A DNA stretch of 22,619 nt from Chrysophaeum taylorii (taxonomy: Eukaryota > Sar > Pelagophyceae > Pelagomonadales > Pelagomonadaceae): assembly GCA_029834535.1 (NCBI GenBank), contig JAQMWT010000426.1, positions 1 through 22,619 of the forward strand. Reading direction: 5' to 3'. Positions within the stretch are counted from its first letter, which is position 1. Each line of letters starts with the position of its first letter. Both the position numbers and the translations under genes were made by a program. Of this stretch, positions 9,227-16,259 are shown piece by piece. The notes beneath the pieces are model-generated. The model ran no database searches and was not told the origin of the DNA. It saw only the letters and a list, made by a program, of their open reading frames with translations.

Positions 9227-9511
9227 CCTGTGGCGTAAGGAGAATTTTAGGGGCTACCTGGCGTGCCTTCGAATCCTGGCTCGCCGCTCGCGTCCGTGCC
9301 CTTGGTGGAGTCACTGGACGAGGACGGCCGTTCTCCCGCCACACGACCACAAACAACTTCCGTGCCTGGTCCTCACAACTTGAGGATCGGCTGTTGCTTT
9401 ATGATCAAGGTATATCGAAACCAGTGACTCCACCAAGGGCACGGACGCGAGCGGCGAGCCAGGATTCGAAGGCACGCCAGGTAGCCCCTAAAATTCTCCT
9501 TACGCCACAGG
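9227..9511. repeat. Perfect 91-bp inverted repeat with 103-bp spacer
   Basis: Bases 9227-9317 and 9421-9511 are exact reverse complements over 91 positions; pairing fails at 9226/9512 on the outside and at 9318/9420 on the inside. The left arm is the inner (U5) end of the 5' LTR plus the 2-base spacer before the primer binding site. As single-stranded DNA or RNA it would form a long perfect hairpin. Confidence 0.95.
9229..9420 (-). repeat. 5' LTR remnant (U5 side and part of the rest)
   Basis: Aligned to 509-728 of the other LTR: both start TGTG(T/G)CGTA, share the ctacctggcgtgcc block and the ctcgcgtccg block, and end at tatatcga. Sequence matching 729-881, which should contain the promoter, is absent; at 9421 the LTR is replaced by an inverted copy of its own start. 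The 5' LTR therefore lacks the U3 side, and this copy may be transcriptionally silent. Confidence 0.85.
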
Positions 9512-9585
9512 ACATTTTAGGTTTGAATTGAAGCGAAACGACGCTCGCGGGACAGTGTGCCGCACATCCCGAACAGGCTGCCGCC

Positions 9586-10161
9586 ATGCCTGGTTCTGCG
9601 GCCGGGCCAAGTTCGTGCGAACGCTTGTTGTCAACGACCGTCATTGGCATCCGCGGCACAGTTTTCAAATTGAGAAGAATGAATCTCCGCCGGCAACTGA
9701 CCGCGTTCGTAGTCAGTCACTCAAAAGCGGCGTCGGTGCCTTCTGCCCGTGGGAAAATAGAAGAAGAACAAATCTCGTCTTTAAATCGAGCACAAGGGAA
9801 GTGAGTCTGGTGAACAGATAAACGGGAAGTCGACTCGTTCCATAAGAAAAGCTATGTTTGCAGGTGCAAGATGACGAAGCATCATCGAAGTAGCCACCGC
9901 ATAAGTTTGTCGCGCCGACGTCAAAGGTGGGCGTCTGGTCGAAAAATGATGAAGCTACTTGGAAGAAAAGAACCCCCGCGCAGGAGAACAGAACGTTGCC
10001 TTAATATTGCGCCAAGAATGAGGGAATCAACCCGCGTGGCGCGTGCTGTGGAGGACTTTTGTTGCATGCCTACAATAGATAGATGCCCACGCAAGCAGAA
10101 GCAAAAGATGGTCGACATCCTCAGGCTCGTGTGCGAGCGAGAAGGCGCGCAAGCTGCGTGA
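9586..10161 (+). CDS. Small spliced gene, function unknown
   Basis: Two open segments join cleanly through a predicted 63-nt intron, 9801-9863 (GTGAGT ... TTTGCAG). The first exon starts at ATG 9586, the second runs 9864-10161 and ends in TGA. The join restores one frame (codon AA|G), giving a basic protein of about 170 residues. It is rich in Arg/Lys and contains a possible helix near the C-terminus (KQKMVDILRLVCEREGAQAA). No family is recognised, no targeting signal is obvious, and base composition is intermediate between the retroelement and the host genes. The start could lie further upstream. It could also be a chance pair of open frames; the in-frame splice is the main support. Confidence 0.35.
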
Positions 10162-11218
10162 GCCAAGTCGCGCAAATCCCATCAAAAAGACGACGCCGCT
10201 GGCAGAGCTCTGCGATGTTTATCGGCAAGGATGCTGGAAGATTCGACGAAAGTGAAGATTTGCGGCGTTCGGTGGATCATACAAGCGAAAATAAGCCGCG
10301 GCGGATCGTGCGCCGCACTCTCATTCCGAATACCGCCAGCAGTAACAGACGCGCGCTGCAAGAATCGTCGCGAGCACGGCGCCTTTAATAATGTCGAGAG
10401 GAGCAGCTTCTACTGATATCAATCTAACACTTGAGGGAGAAGTTCGCGAAGTAACCAAAGAACCGCAGCTTTCGCGACAAAGATGCCCATGATCTCAGCG
10501 CGATACGCGAAGAGATCCAAGCCCATCCAAGGAGAAGAGGAAGGGTGACAGGGTCGTCGATGGCACAACGCAATGGACCACAGTAGCAAAGTCCATCACA
10601 GACACCATTCGCAGAACAAAGCTTGGCCCACGCAGGAAACCAGCGGGCGAGAGTCGCTTGGTAGGTAGGTGCCCGAGCCGGGGTGAAACTTTTTTCACGC
10701 GGAGCCAGTGTATACCGACTCGAGAGACCATCGAGTGGCGTAGCAGCTGGGAAAAACAACACGCTGGGGGTTCCCAGTCCGTGTCCAAGCAAGCACAACA
10801 AGACGCGGAGGATTATTGGGTGGGTGGGTGCCTTCTTGAAGAATGATGTGTACACAACCCCCAAATTATTACCCCAAAACTTTAATTTCTACGTTCCGTG
10901 TCGCACATATTTATTTATTTATTTATTTATTCATAAATTTTTTTTTTTTTGTGGTGTGGCAAAACTTTTCGAGCGTTAAAAACCGACGGTCGAATAAAAA
11001 AACGTCGCAGGTTTCACGAACACGAGCTTCTTGCAATCACATATCGGCTCGAGAACAGAGTCCGTTCAAGGAAGGGACCGCCCCCAGCCCGCGCGCAGTC
11101 GAGGTCCCAAGGGAGGGGGGGGGGACCCAAGTGCGGTGGTCGGTCTCAGGGGGGGTTTATGTTATGTTATGTTATGTTATGTTATGGTCGGGAGTGTGTG
11201 ACGATAGTCTGATGACAA
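10162..11218. other. Intergenic region with short tandem repeats
   Basis: No gene recognised. A 146-codon minus-strand frame (10424-10864) has no recognisable domain. From about 10,860 the composition turns AT-rich, with an (ATTT)n run at about 10,910-10,932, a T-run at about 10,939-10,950, a G9 run near 11,115 and a (GTTAT)n run at about 11,160-11,185. These lie 3' of the minus-strand plastid-protein gene, so its 3' UTR and poly(A) signal fall here; I see no unambiguous AATAAA on the minus strand. Confidence 0.5.
11160..11186. repeat. (GTTAT)n pentanucleotide microsatellite
   Basis: About five consecutive copies of gttat directly downstream of the stop codon of the plastid-targeted gene, hence probably in its 3' UTR. 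Confidence 0.9.
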
Positions 11219-11956
11219 CTAGCCCTTGATGGGGTCGAGGAGGGCGCCCGCGGCGATGAAGCCGATGAAGACGAGGGCCGAGACGCCGACAATAATTTTG
11301 GTTTGGAGTTGTTGGCCCGAGGACTCGACGGAGACGCCGACCTGACAGGTGATGGCGCGGGAGCCGTCGGTCTGCTGGGCAACGACGCGGTAGATGAACT
11401 CGCCCTCCTCGGTGTCGACGTCGACGTAAGAGTAGGCGCCGCCGAGAGCGCCCTTAGACTTGAGGGGTTTCCAGGTTTTGTAGGTGGCGCACTCGCGCCA
11501 CTCGCTCGCGCCAACCCTCTTTTTTTCGACGATGAATCCCAGATTGGAGTCCTCGTCGTCGGTGCCCCAGACGAGCTCGACCTCCTCGTCCCTGACCTTG
11601 GCCTTCAAGCCCATGCCCGAGAGCTCCGAGGTGGCCGCCTCGAGGATGTTGACGACGCCTTGCGAGTCCATGAGTTGCTTCTTTTCCTTGCGCTTCTTCT
11701 CGGCGCGCAAGGCGCGCGCGACGGTGATGGCGTCCTCGTCGACTTGCCGAACCATCCACGGGGCGTAAGCGACACCCTTTTCGTTGAACATGTTGCTCCG
11801 CTTCTTCTTGGCGATCTTCTCGGCGTCTCGCATGATCTGGGCCTCCTCGTCGGCATCGAGCTCGGTGCTGCTGCGCCGCACGAGTCGTCGCACCGACGAG
11901 GTCGGGGGCTGCCAGGCGACCGACACCACACACAGAACGAAGGCCCACATCATCAT
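11219..11956 (-). CDS. Plastid-targeted membrane protein with fibronectin III-like domain
   Basis: A 245-residue protein, start ATG at 11956 (two further Met codons follow), stop TAG at 11219. The N-terminus is bipartite: a hydrophobic signal peptide (MMMWAFVLCVVSVA) followed by WQPPTSSVRRLVRRSS, a Ser/Arg-rich stretch like a transit peptide. A cut before an aromatic residue (A/W) is the hallmark of plastid import in algae with red secondary plastids. Then come a charged helical segment (residues about 35-100), a beta-rich region of about 90 residues with fibronectin III-like spacing (LVWGTDDEDSNLGFIVEKK ... YSYVDVDTEEGEFIYRVVA), and one C-terminal transmembrane helix (IIVGVSALVFIGFIAAGALL), probably anchoring it in the thylakoid or envelope. 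The function is unknown. Its ATG is 12 bases from the stop of the upstream transporter on the same strand. Confidence 0.8.
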   Translation of the reverse strand: MMMWAFVLCVVSVAWQPPTSSVRRLVRRSSTELDADEEAQIMRDAEKIAKKKRSNMFNEKGVAYAPWMVRQVDEDAITVARALRAEKKRKEKKQLMDSQGVVNILEAATSELSGMGLKAKVRDEEVELVWGTDDEDSNLGFIVEKKRVGASEWRECATYKTWKPLKSKGALGGAYSYVDVDTEEGEFIYRVVAQQTDGSRAITCQVGVSVESSGQQLQTKIIVGVSALVFIGFIAAGALLDPIKG

Positions 11957-11968
11957 TCCGTCAGTACG

Positions 11969-12990
11969 TCAGGAGAGCTCGACGTCCGTTAGAAGAAGGG
12001 GGGGGTGTTTTAATACGTCTTCCTCCTCCTCTTCTTCGGTCGCGGCCGTGATGTAGAGACCCCCGAGGACAAACGAGGCCGCGAGGAGCTCCTTGGGCCG
12101 CGGGGGCGGTGTGGCGCGGCCAGCGGCGTTGAGGGCCAAGGCGAGCGTCGCGGCGGCGACCGGCTGGAGGGCCGAGTAGGCCGAGACGACCGAGGCGCGG
12201 GCGTGCTTGGCCGCCCAGGTGAGGAGCGCGTAGGAAGCAACCGATTGGAAAAGAATCCAGTAGGCGAGGGCGGGGATTGCCGTTTTTGGGACGGCCCAGT
12301 ATGTCCCCTCGGCGCAGTCCGAGCACGCGAATCGCGGCGCGAGCGAGGTCGCGACCGCCGCCGTCACAAAGGTGATGGGCGTCGCGCAGCAATAGGCCAA
12401 AGCCGCGACCAGGAGGGGGGGTGTTTTGCGGACGACGGCTTTCGAAAGAACGACGTAACAGCTCGTCGCGAGGCAATTAAGGGGAAAAAGAATAAGTGAC
12501 CGACGAGTTCGTTCCGGTTTTTTCGTTTTTCCCGGTCTCTCAAAGCGACCATCGCCGCGCACCCCCCAAAGGCGCACGCGATGCCCGCGACGCGGCGTCC
12601 CGAGACTTTTTCGCGGCCGAGGATGACCGAGAGCGCGAGCGTCAGGACCGGCTGGCTCGGCTGCCAGAGGCTTCCGGCAACCCCGTTCGAGAACTTTATT
12701 CCGAGGATGTAGGCCGCCTGGTTGCCGAAGATGCAGACCCCCAGCACAATAACCGCGCCCCACGGAACGCGGCGGCGGCGGCGGCGGCGGCAGGAATTAC
12801 CTCTACTCCTCTCCGCCCAGAGGGCGGCGGCGAGGAGGAGCGGGCCGGCGCAGGCTTCGCGGATCGCGGCGAAGACGAGGGGATTGAAGGCGGGGAGGCC
12901 CAGGGAGGCGATGACGCTCCCGACGCCGAAGATGAGCTGCACGAGGACGAGGGCGCCGTGGACTACTACTGGTCGGCGGCCCGTCATCAT
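11969..12990 (-). CDS. EamA/DMT-family membrane transporter, one frame break
   Basis: A member of the drug/metabolite transporter superfamily (EamA, plant WAT1-like), whose members have ten transmembrane helices in two repeats and export small metabolites. The first half (12990 to about 12530) carries helices 1-5: VLVQLIFGVGSVIASLGLP, a substrate-site-like FAAIREACAGPLLLAAALW, then GNQAAYILGIKFSNGVAGSLWQPSQPVLTLALSVILGRE, typical of the family. The second half (about 12500 to 11969) carries helices 6-10, including ASVVSAYSALQPVAAATLALAL and ELLAASFVLGGLYI, and ends in an acidic tail. The halves are in different frames; one missing base in the T6/T5 runs at 12518-12530 would join them. A short intron does not fit because no AG acceptor lies nearby, so an assembly indel is the likeliest cause. 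A (CGG)n run at 12770-12792 encodes polyarginine. Confidence 0.85.
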
Positions 12991-13110
12991 AATAACTAAC
13001 TAACTCTCGGTCCAAGTTTTTTTTTTTTCCCCCTCGATTTCGAAACCCTCTTGTTTGGTTGTACCGCCGCCGCCTTGTTGTCGCCGCCGCAAGTATAGAG
13101 TATATATAGC
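12991..13110. promoter_or_regulatory. Divergent 120-bp promoter between EamA and STRAP genes
   Basis: Only 120 bases separate two divergent start codons. A tatatata box at 13099-13106 lies about 110 bases upstream of the EamA ATG on its strand, so it suits that gene. It is only about 5 bases before the STRAP ATG, too close to be a conventional TATA box for STRAP. Also present are a T12 run near 13017-13028 and repeated CCGCCG triplets. Confidence 0.5.
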
Positions 13111-14157
13111 ATGGCCGCCGTAGAGACGACGACGATCGAAGCTGCTGGTGCCGCACCGGCGGTGAGCCACCACCACCAGCAGCCGCCGATCGTGTGCCCC
13201 GGGCACGTGCGGCCTCTGGCGGAAGTCCACTTCTCGGGGGAAACCCCGGACGGGGTGTTTTTGATATCAGCATGCCTCGACGGATCACCGATGCTCCGCG
13301 ACGGTGCGACGGGGGACTGGATCGGGACCTTCGCCGGGCACAAGGGGGCCGTATGGTCGGCCAAGGTCGACGCCGAGGCCCGGCTCGCAGCGACGGGTTC
13401 GGGGGACTTCTCGGCAAAGCTATGGGACGCGGTCACGGGAAAGTGCGTCGCGACGCTGTCTCACGGTCACGTCGTAAAATCTGTGGACATAAGCGGAAAT
13501 CGCGCGACCCTCGCGACCGCGGGCCACGAGGGCGTCGTGCGGCTCTTCGACGTCGCGACGGCCTCGGACGTTCCGGTGCGCGAGCTCGCGGTCGGCGCGC
13601 AGCTCGCCAAGTGCTGCTGGGCCGACTCTGATTTGGTAGTCGCGGGCGCGAGCGACGGTTCGATCCGCGTCTGGGACACCCGCGGTCCCGCGTGCGTGGT
13701 GGACTTTGCGTTGGAGGGTGGCCCCATCATGGACATCGAGCTCAAGACGGCCGGCGGCCGCCCGACGATGACGGCTTGCTGCGGCGACGTCGTCGCCGTG
13801 TACGACGCGAAGACCTGGACGCCGCGGACCCGAGTCGCTGCCCCCGTTCATTTTCGGGAAGAGGGCGGGGCCTCCCTCGCTCCCTCGGGGGACCGCCTCG
13901 TCCTCGGGGGCGGCCGCCACGGCGGTTCCCGCCAGGGCGCTCTCGGCGTCGAGAAGGGCGCTACGCGCGTCGGCGACGTCGGCTCGGACCTCACCGTGTT
14001 CGCGGTCGACCTCGAGGGCAACGTGGTCCACGAACGCAAGGGCCACTGCGGCCCCGTCCGCTGCGTCCGCTTCCATCCCTCGGGCGCTACGGTCGCAACG
14101 GGATCGGAAGATGGCACCATTCGCATCTGGCCAATCAAGAATGCCACAGCAGATTAG
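13111..14157 (+). CDS. STRAP: STRAP-like WD40 repeat protein (unrip homologue)
   Basis: A 348-residue seven-bladed WD40 propeller. Known relatives are STRAP/unrip: in animals a TGF-beta receptor-associated adaptor and a partner of the SMN complex in snRNP assembly; the algal role is unknown. Diagnostic segments near the N-terminus match STRAP rather than generic WD40 proteins: CPGHVRPLAEVHFSG, GVFLISACLDGSPMLRDG, TGDWIGTFAGHKGAVW, AKLWDAVTG. The last blade reads GHCGPVRCVRFHPSG ... GSEDGTIRIW, the usual STRAP end, with only a short tail. The ATG at 13111 is the only in-frame candidate before the first blade and adds an Ala/Thr/His-rich leader of about 25 residues. There is no intron and the stop is TAG. 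GC is very high, unlike the flanking mobile elements. It is convergent with the RCC1-like gene. Confidence 0.92.
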   Translation: MAAVETTTIEAAGAAPAVSHHHQQPPIVCPGHVRPLAEVHFSGETPDGVFLISACLDGSPMLRDGATGDWIGTFAGHKGAVWSAKVDAEARLAATGSGDFSAKLWDAVTGKCVATLSHGHVVKSVDISGNRATLATAGHEGVVRLFDVATASDVPVRELAVGAQLAKCCWADSDLVVAGASDGSIRVWDTRGPACVVDFALEGGPIMDIELKTAGGRPTMTACCGDVVAVYDAKTWTPRTRVAAPVHFREEGGASLAPSGDRLVLGGGRHGGSRQGALGVEKGATRVGDVGSDLTVFAVDLEGNVVHERKGHCGPVRCVRFHPSGATVATGSEDGTIRIWPIKNATAD

Positions 14158-14313
14158 TAATAGTCCCGTGTTCGGACGATCCGTATCGCGACCCCGGTCG
14201 ATCCAGGATCACTTACCCGCGGCGCCGCCCGGAGGGACTCGAAGCGACCTCGCCGTCCTTTTCTGTGACATCGCACTCTCCTACGAGCCGCTTCCGTGAT
14301 CACCTGACCTGAC

Positions 14314-14353
<40 letters not shown>

Positions 14354-14733
14354 GCCGCGCGGAGACTTTTTTTCTGCGTCGACCGTTGTTGTTGCTTTAG
14401 AGGGTTGGTTTTTCAAAAAGCCGCGACGCCTTCTTCCTGCCTTCCTCCCTCCCTCGGAGACGAGAGACGAGAGACGAGAGACGAGAGACGAGACGAGAGA
14501 CGAGAGACGAGACTCTAAAAAAAACGCCGCCCCTCCTCCGACGACGACCTCGTGGTCTGCTGCTGCTGCTGCTGCTGCTGCTCGAACAGAACAGAACAAA
14601 TTCATCTGTACCCCTCCCTCCTCTGGCGTATTTTTTCTTCGCGCACCGCTTCTCCTTTCACCACCACCACCACCACCACCACCACCACCACCTTGCTCTC
14701 GTCGTGTTCCATACGACGCCGTCGTTGTTGTTG
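14158..14733. repeat. Cluster of microsatellites between convergent genes
   Basis: Within about 400 bases lie (GA)n at about 14,313-14,352, a CGAGAGA-type heptamer array at about 14,457-14,513, (CTG)n at about 14,558-14,583 and (CAC)n at about 14,660-14,692. A (GTT)n run at 14,722-14,735 precedes the RCC1 stop. This is the shared 3' space of STRAP and the RCC1 gene. No gene is seen; open frames here are repeat translations. Confidence 0.9.
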
Positions 14734-16053
14734 TTAAGGAGACTCTTCTTTCGTTGTTGTTACGAGGGCGAGCGCGTGCTTCCAGCCGACGGAGACGTCG
14801 AGGAAGCGGGCGCCGACGATCGGGGGGTGGAGCTCGGTGGCTACGCACCCCTCCGGCTCGAGGCTCGGACCGAAGACGGGGGTCGTCGGGGACTGCGGGT
14901 CGAAGAGGGCCACGGAGTCGATGCCGCTGCCTGCGGGAGTCACTCGGCGTCGTCGTCGTTATCAAAGAGTAAAGGCGCACGGAGAGCCAAGGTCGTCGAC
15001 GACGGGAGACCGGCGAGGGGTCTGGGCGCGGACACCATGTGCCGCGTGCGCCTCTCGAGGCCGAGAACCCAGACGGTCGAGTCGGCGTCGACGAGAACTG
15101 TATGAAAGGCCGAGCACGCGACCGCGGTCGCCGGGGCGCGCGGAGCGCGGCCGCGATACGACGCGCTCGTCTGCAGCGGAAGTCCGCGCGGCGAGAGAGC
15201 GTCCCCGAAAAGAAGCGGCTCCCTATTCGTCACTTGGGTGCCCCGGAGCTTTCCCCATACAAAAACCTCGCCGGCCTCCGTGAGCGCGGCGGAATGCGAG
15301 AGCCCGCATGCCACCGAAACGACGCCCGCGAGCTCCGGGACCCGCTCCGGAGCGAGAGCCGGGTCGCGACTCCCGAGACCCAGTTGGCCATTCTCGTTCT
15401 TGCCCCACGCCCAGACCCTGCCGTCAATCCCGACGGCAAGGCCGTGGCGGAACCCGAGGGCTACGCCCTTCACCGGACTTTCGACGCGCACGGCAGATAG
15501 CGATTCCACGACGGTCGACCGTTTTCCGACGCCGCACTGACCAAAGTCGTTACTCCCCGCGACCAAGAGATCGCCCGCGGCGCCAAGGACGACCGTCACG
15601 CCAGCGCCGCAGACGACACTCTGAGCGGGAACCTCATCGAGAAGCCGAGGGGCCAGACTCAAGGTCCTCGCGACGTCGAAAAAGAAGCTAGCCGCGTTCA
15701 CCGCTCCCGACACCAACGGCGACACGGCGTGAGCGCGCGCCTACCATCATCATCATCATCATCACCAAACTGGCCTTACCAGCTGGAGCGCCGACGATGG
15801 AGGATCGAGCCTGCGCGCTAGGTTCGCGTTTGGGACGAGAAGGCTCGGCGCACGGACGACCCCAAATGTGCACTTTGTCGTCTATGATGCTCGCAGAGTG
15901 CGCCCATCCGGCTGAGACGCTCCTCGCTCCGACCGCCACTTCCTCCAGCAACTCCCGTTCGGCCCAGTCTCCGTGACCCAAGCACCCGAGGTACCCGACA
16001 CCCCGAGACCAAACGCCGCCAGTCGTCGACAAGAAACGACCCGTTGACATCAT
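14734..16053 (-). CDS. RCC1-repeat (beta-propeller) protein
   Basis: The protein has RCC1-type repeats, each with the hallmark CGxxHxxAL and VWxWGxxxxGQLG pattern. Exon 1 (16053-15780) starts at ATG 16053 and holds the first blade (GVWSRGVGYLGCLGHGDW, SVSAGWAHSASI). The middle part (15703-14981) holds GDLLVAGSNDFGQCGVG, GFRHGLAVGIDGRVWAWGKNENGQLGLG and VACGLSHSAAL. The last part (14930-14734) holds VSVGWKHALALV. The first join fits a 76-nt GTAAGG...AG intron (15704-15779), the only choice nearby that restores frame. The second join is either a 50-nt intron (14931-14980, GTGCGC...CCGCAG) or one missing base near 14940. RCC1 proteins serve as GTPase exchange factors or scaffolds; the specific role is unknown. 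About 330-350 residues, short for a full seven-blade RCC1. Confidence 0.82.
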
Positions 16054-16259
16054 TTGATTTGTTGTTGTTGTTTGTTGTACCTCACTCTGAGTTCAATTCT
16101 CTTTATTTGATCCAAAACGTTTTAGTTGACGCATTAATTTGCTTACTTAGAACCAAATAGTTCACTCTTCCAGAAGAAAAAAAAAAATTGGTTCTAACTT
16201 TCTTTTTTTTCAACTTATTATTACAAGCCTAAAAAGTCATCGTGGGTCCCGAAGCTCCC
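16054..16259. other. AT-rich intergenic stretch with a 10-bp inverted repeat
   Basis: This lies upstream of the RCC1 gene on its strand, so it should contain that gene's promoter. It is AT-rich with GTT repeats, and ttagaaccaa at 16147-16156 is inverted at 16188-16197 across an A-rich loop. No gene is visible. Confidence 0.5.

Larger units (their letters stand above)
509..9509 (-). mobile_element. Ty3/gypsy-like LTR retrotransposon carrying a cytosine methyltransferase
   Basis: The element reads on the minus strand. In its own direction it has the 5' LTR (9229-9420, rearranged), primer binding site (9204-9226), leader, gag, protease, C5 DNA methyltransferase, reverse transcriptase, RNase H, integrase, polypurine tract (882-893) and 3' LTR (509-881). 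The order RT, RNase H, integrase is that of Ty3/gypsy (Metaviridae-type) elements. The two LTRs are clearly homologous but diverged, with many substitutions and indels, which suggests an old insertion. No target-site duplication is visible (acagg on the left, ggaca on the right). GC content is visibly lower than in the host genes at 11-16 kb. The coding region has about ten frame breaks, two in-frame TAG codons and an internal integrase deletion, so this copy is probably not autonomous. Confidence 0.92.

Noticed and set aside
9204..9260. A tRNA gene ending in CCA at 9226
   Set aside because: Only the 3' third of a tRNA fits. The bases before the T-loop do not pair with the 3' side of the T stem, and no anticodon or D arm is present. 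Position next to the LTR explains it as a primer binding site.
10424..10864. 146-codon minus-strand frame as a gene
   Set aside because: No domain, uneven hydrophobicity and no spliced partner; probably a chance open frame.
12500..12545. Short spliceosomal intron joining the two halves of the EamA gene
   Set aside because: No AG acceptor in a usable place; the only GT-AG pairs nearby would give introns of 11-13 bases. One missing base in a T-run is simpler.
14300..14980. 226-codon minus-strand frame through the microsatellites
   Set aside because: Its content is the translation of simple repeats, and its 5' part overlaps the RCC1 coding sequence in another frame.
15741..15779. 39-nt GTAAGG...GTAG intron in the RCC1-like gene
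   Set aside because: Good splice ends, but the length keeps the wrong frame. The 76-nt version with the next suitable AG restores the RCC1 frame.
16147..16197. 10-bp inverted repeat as a transposon end
   Set aside because: No matching end or target duplication found on the far side of the decayed region; it may be a chance hairpin around an A-run.
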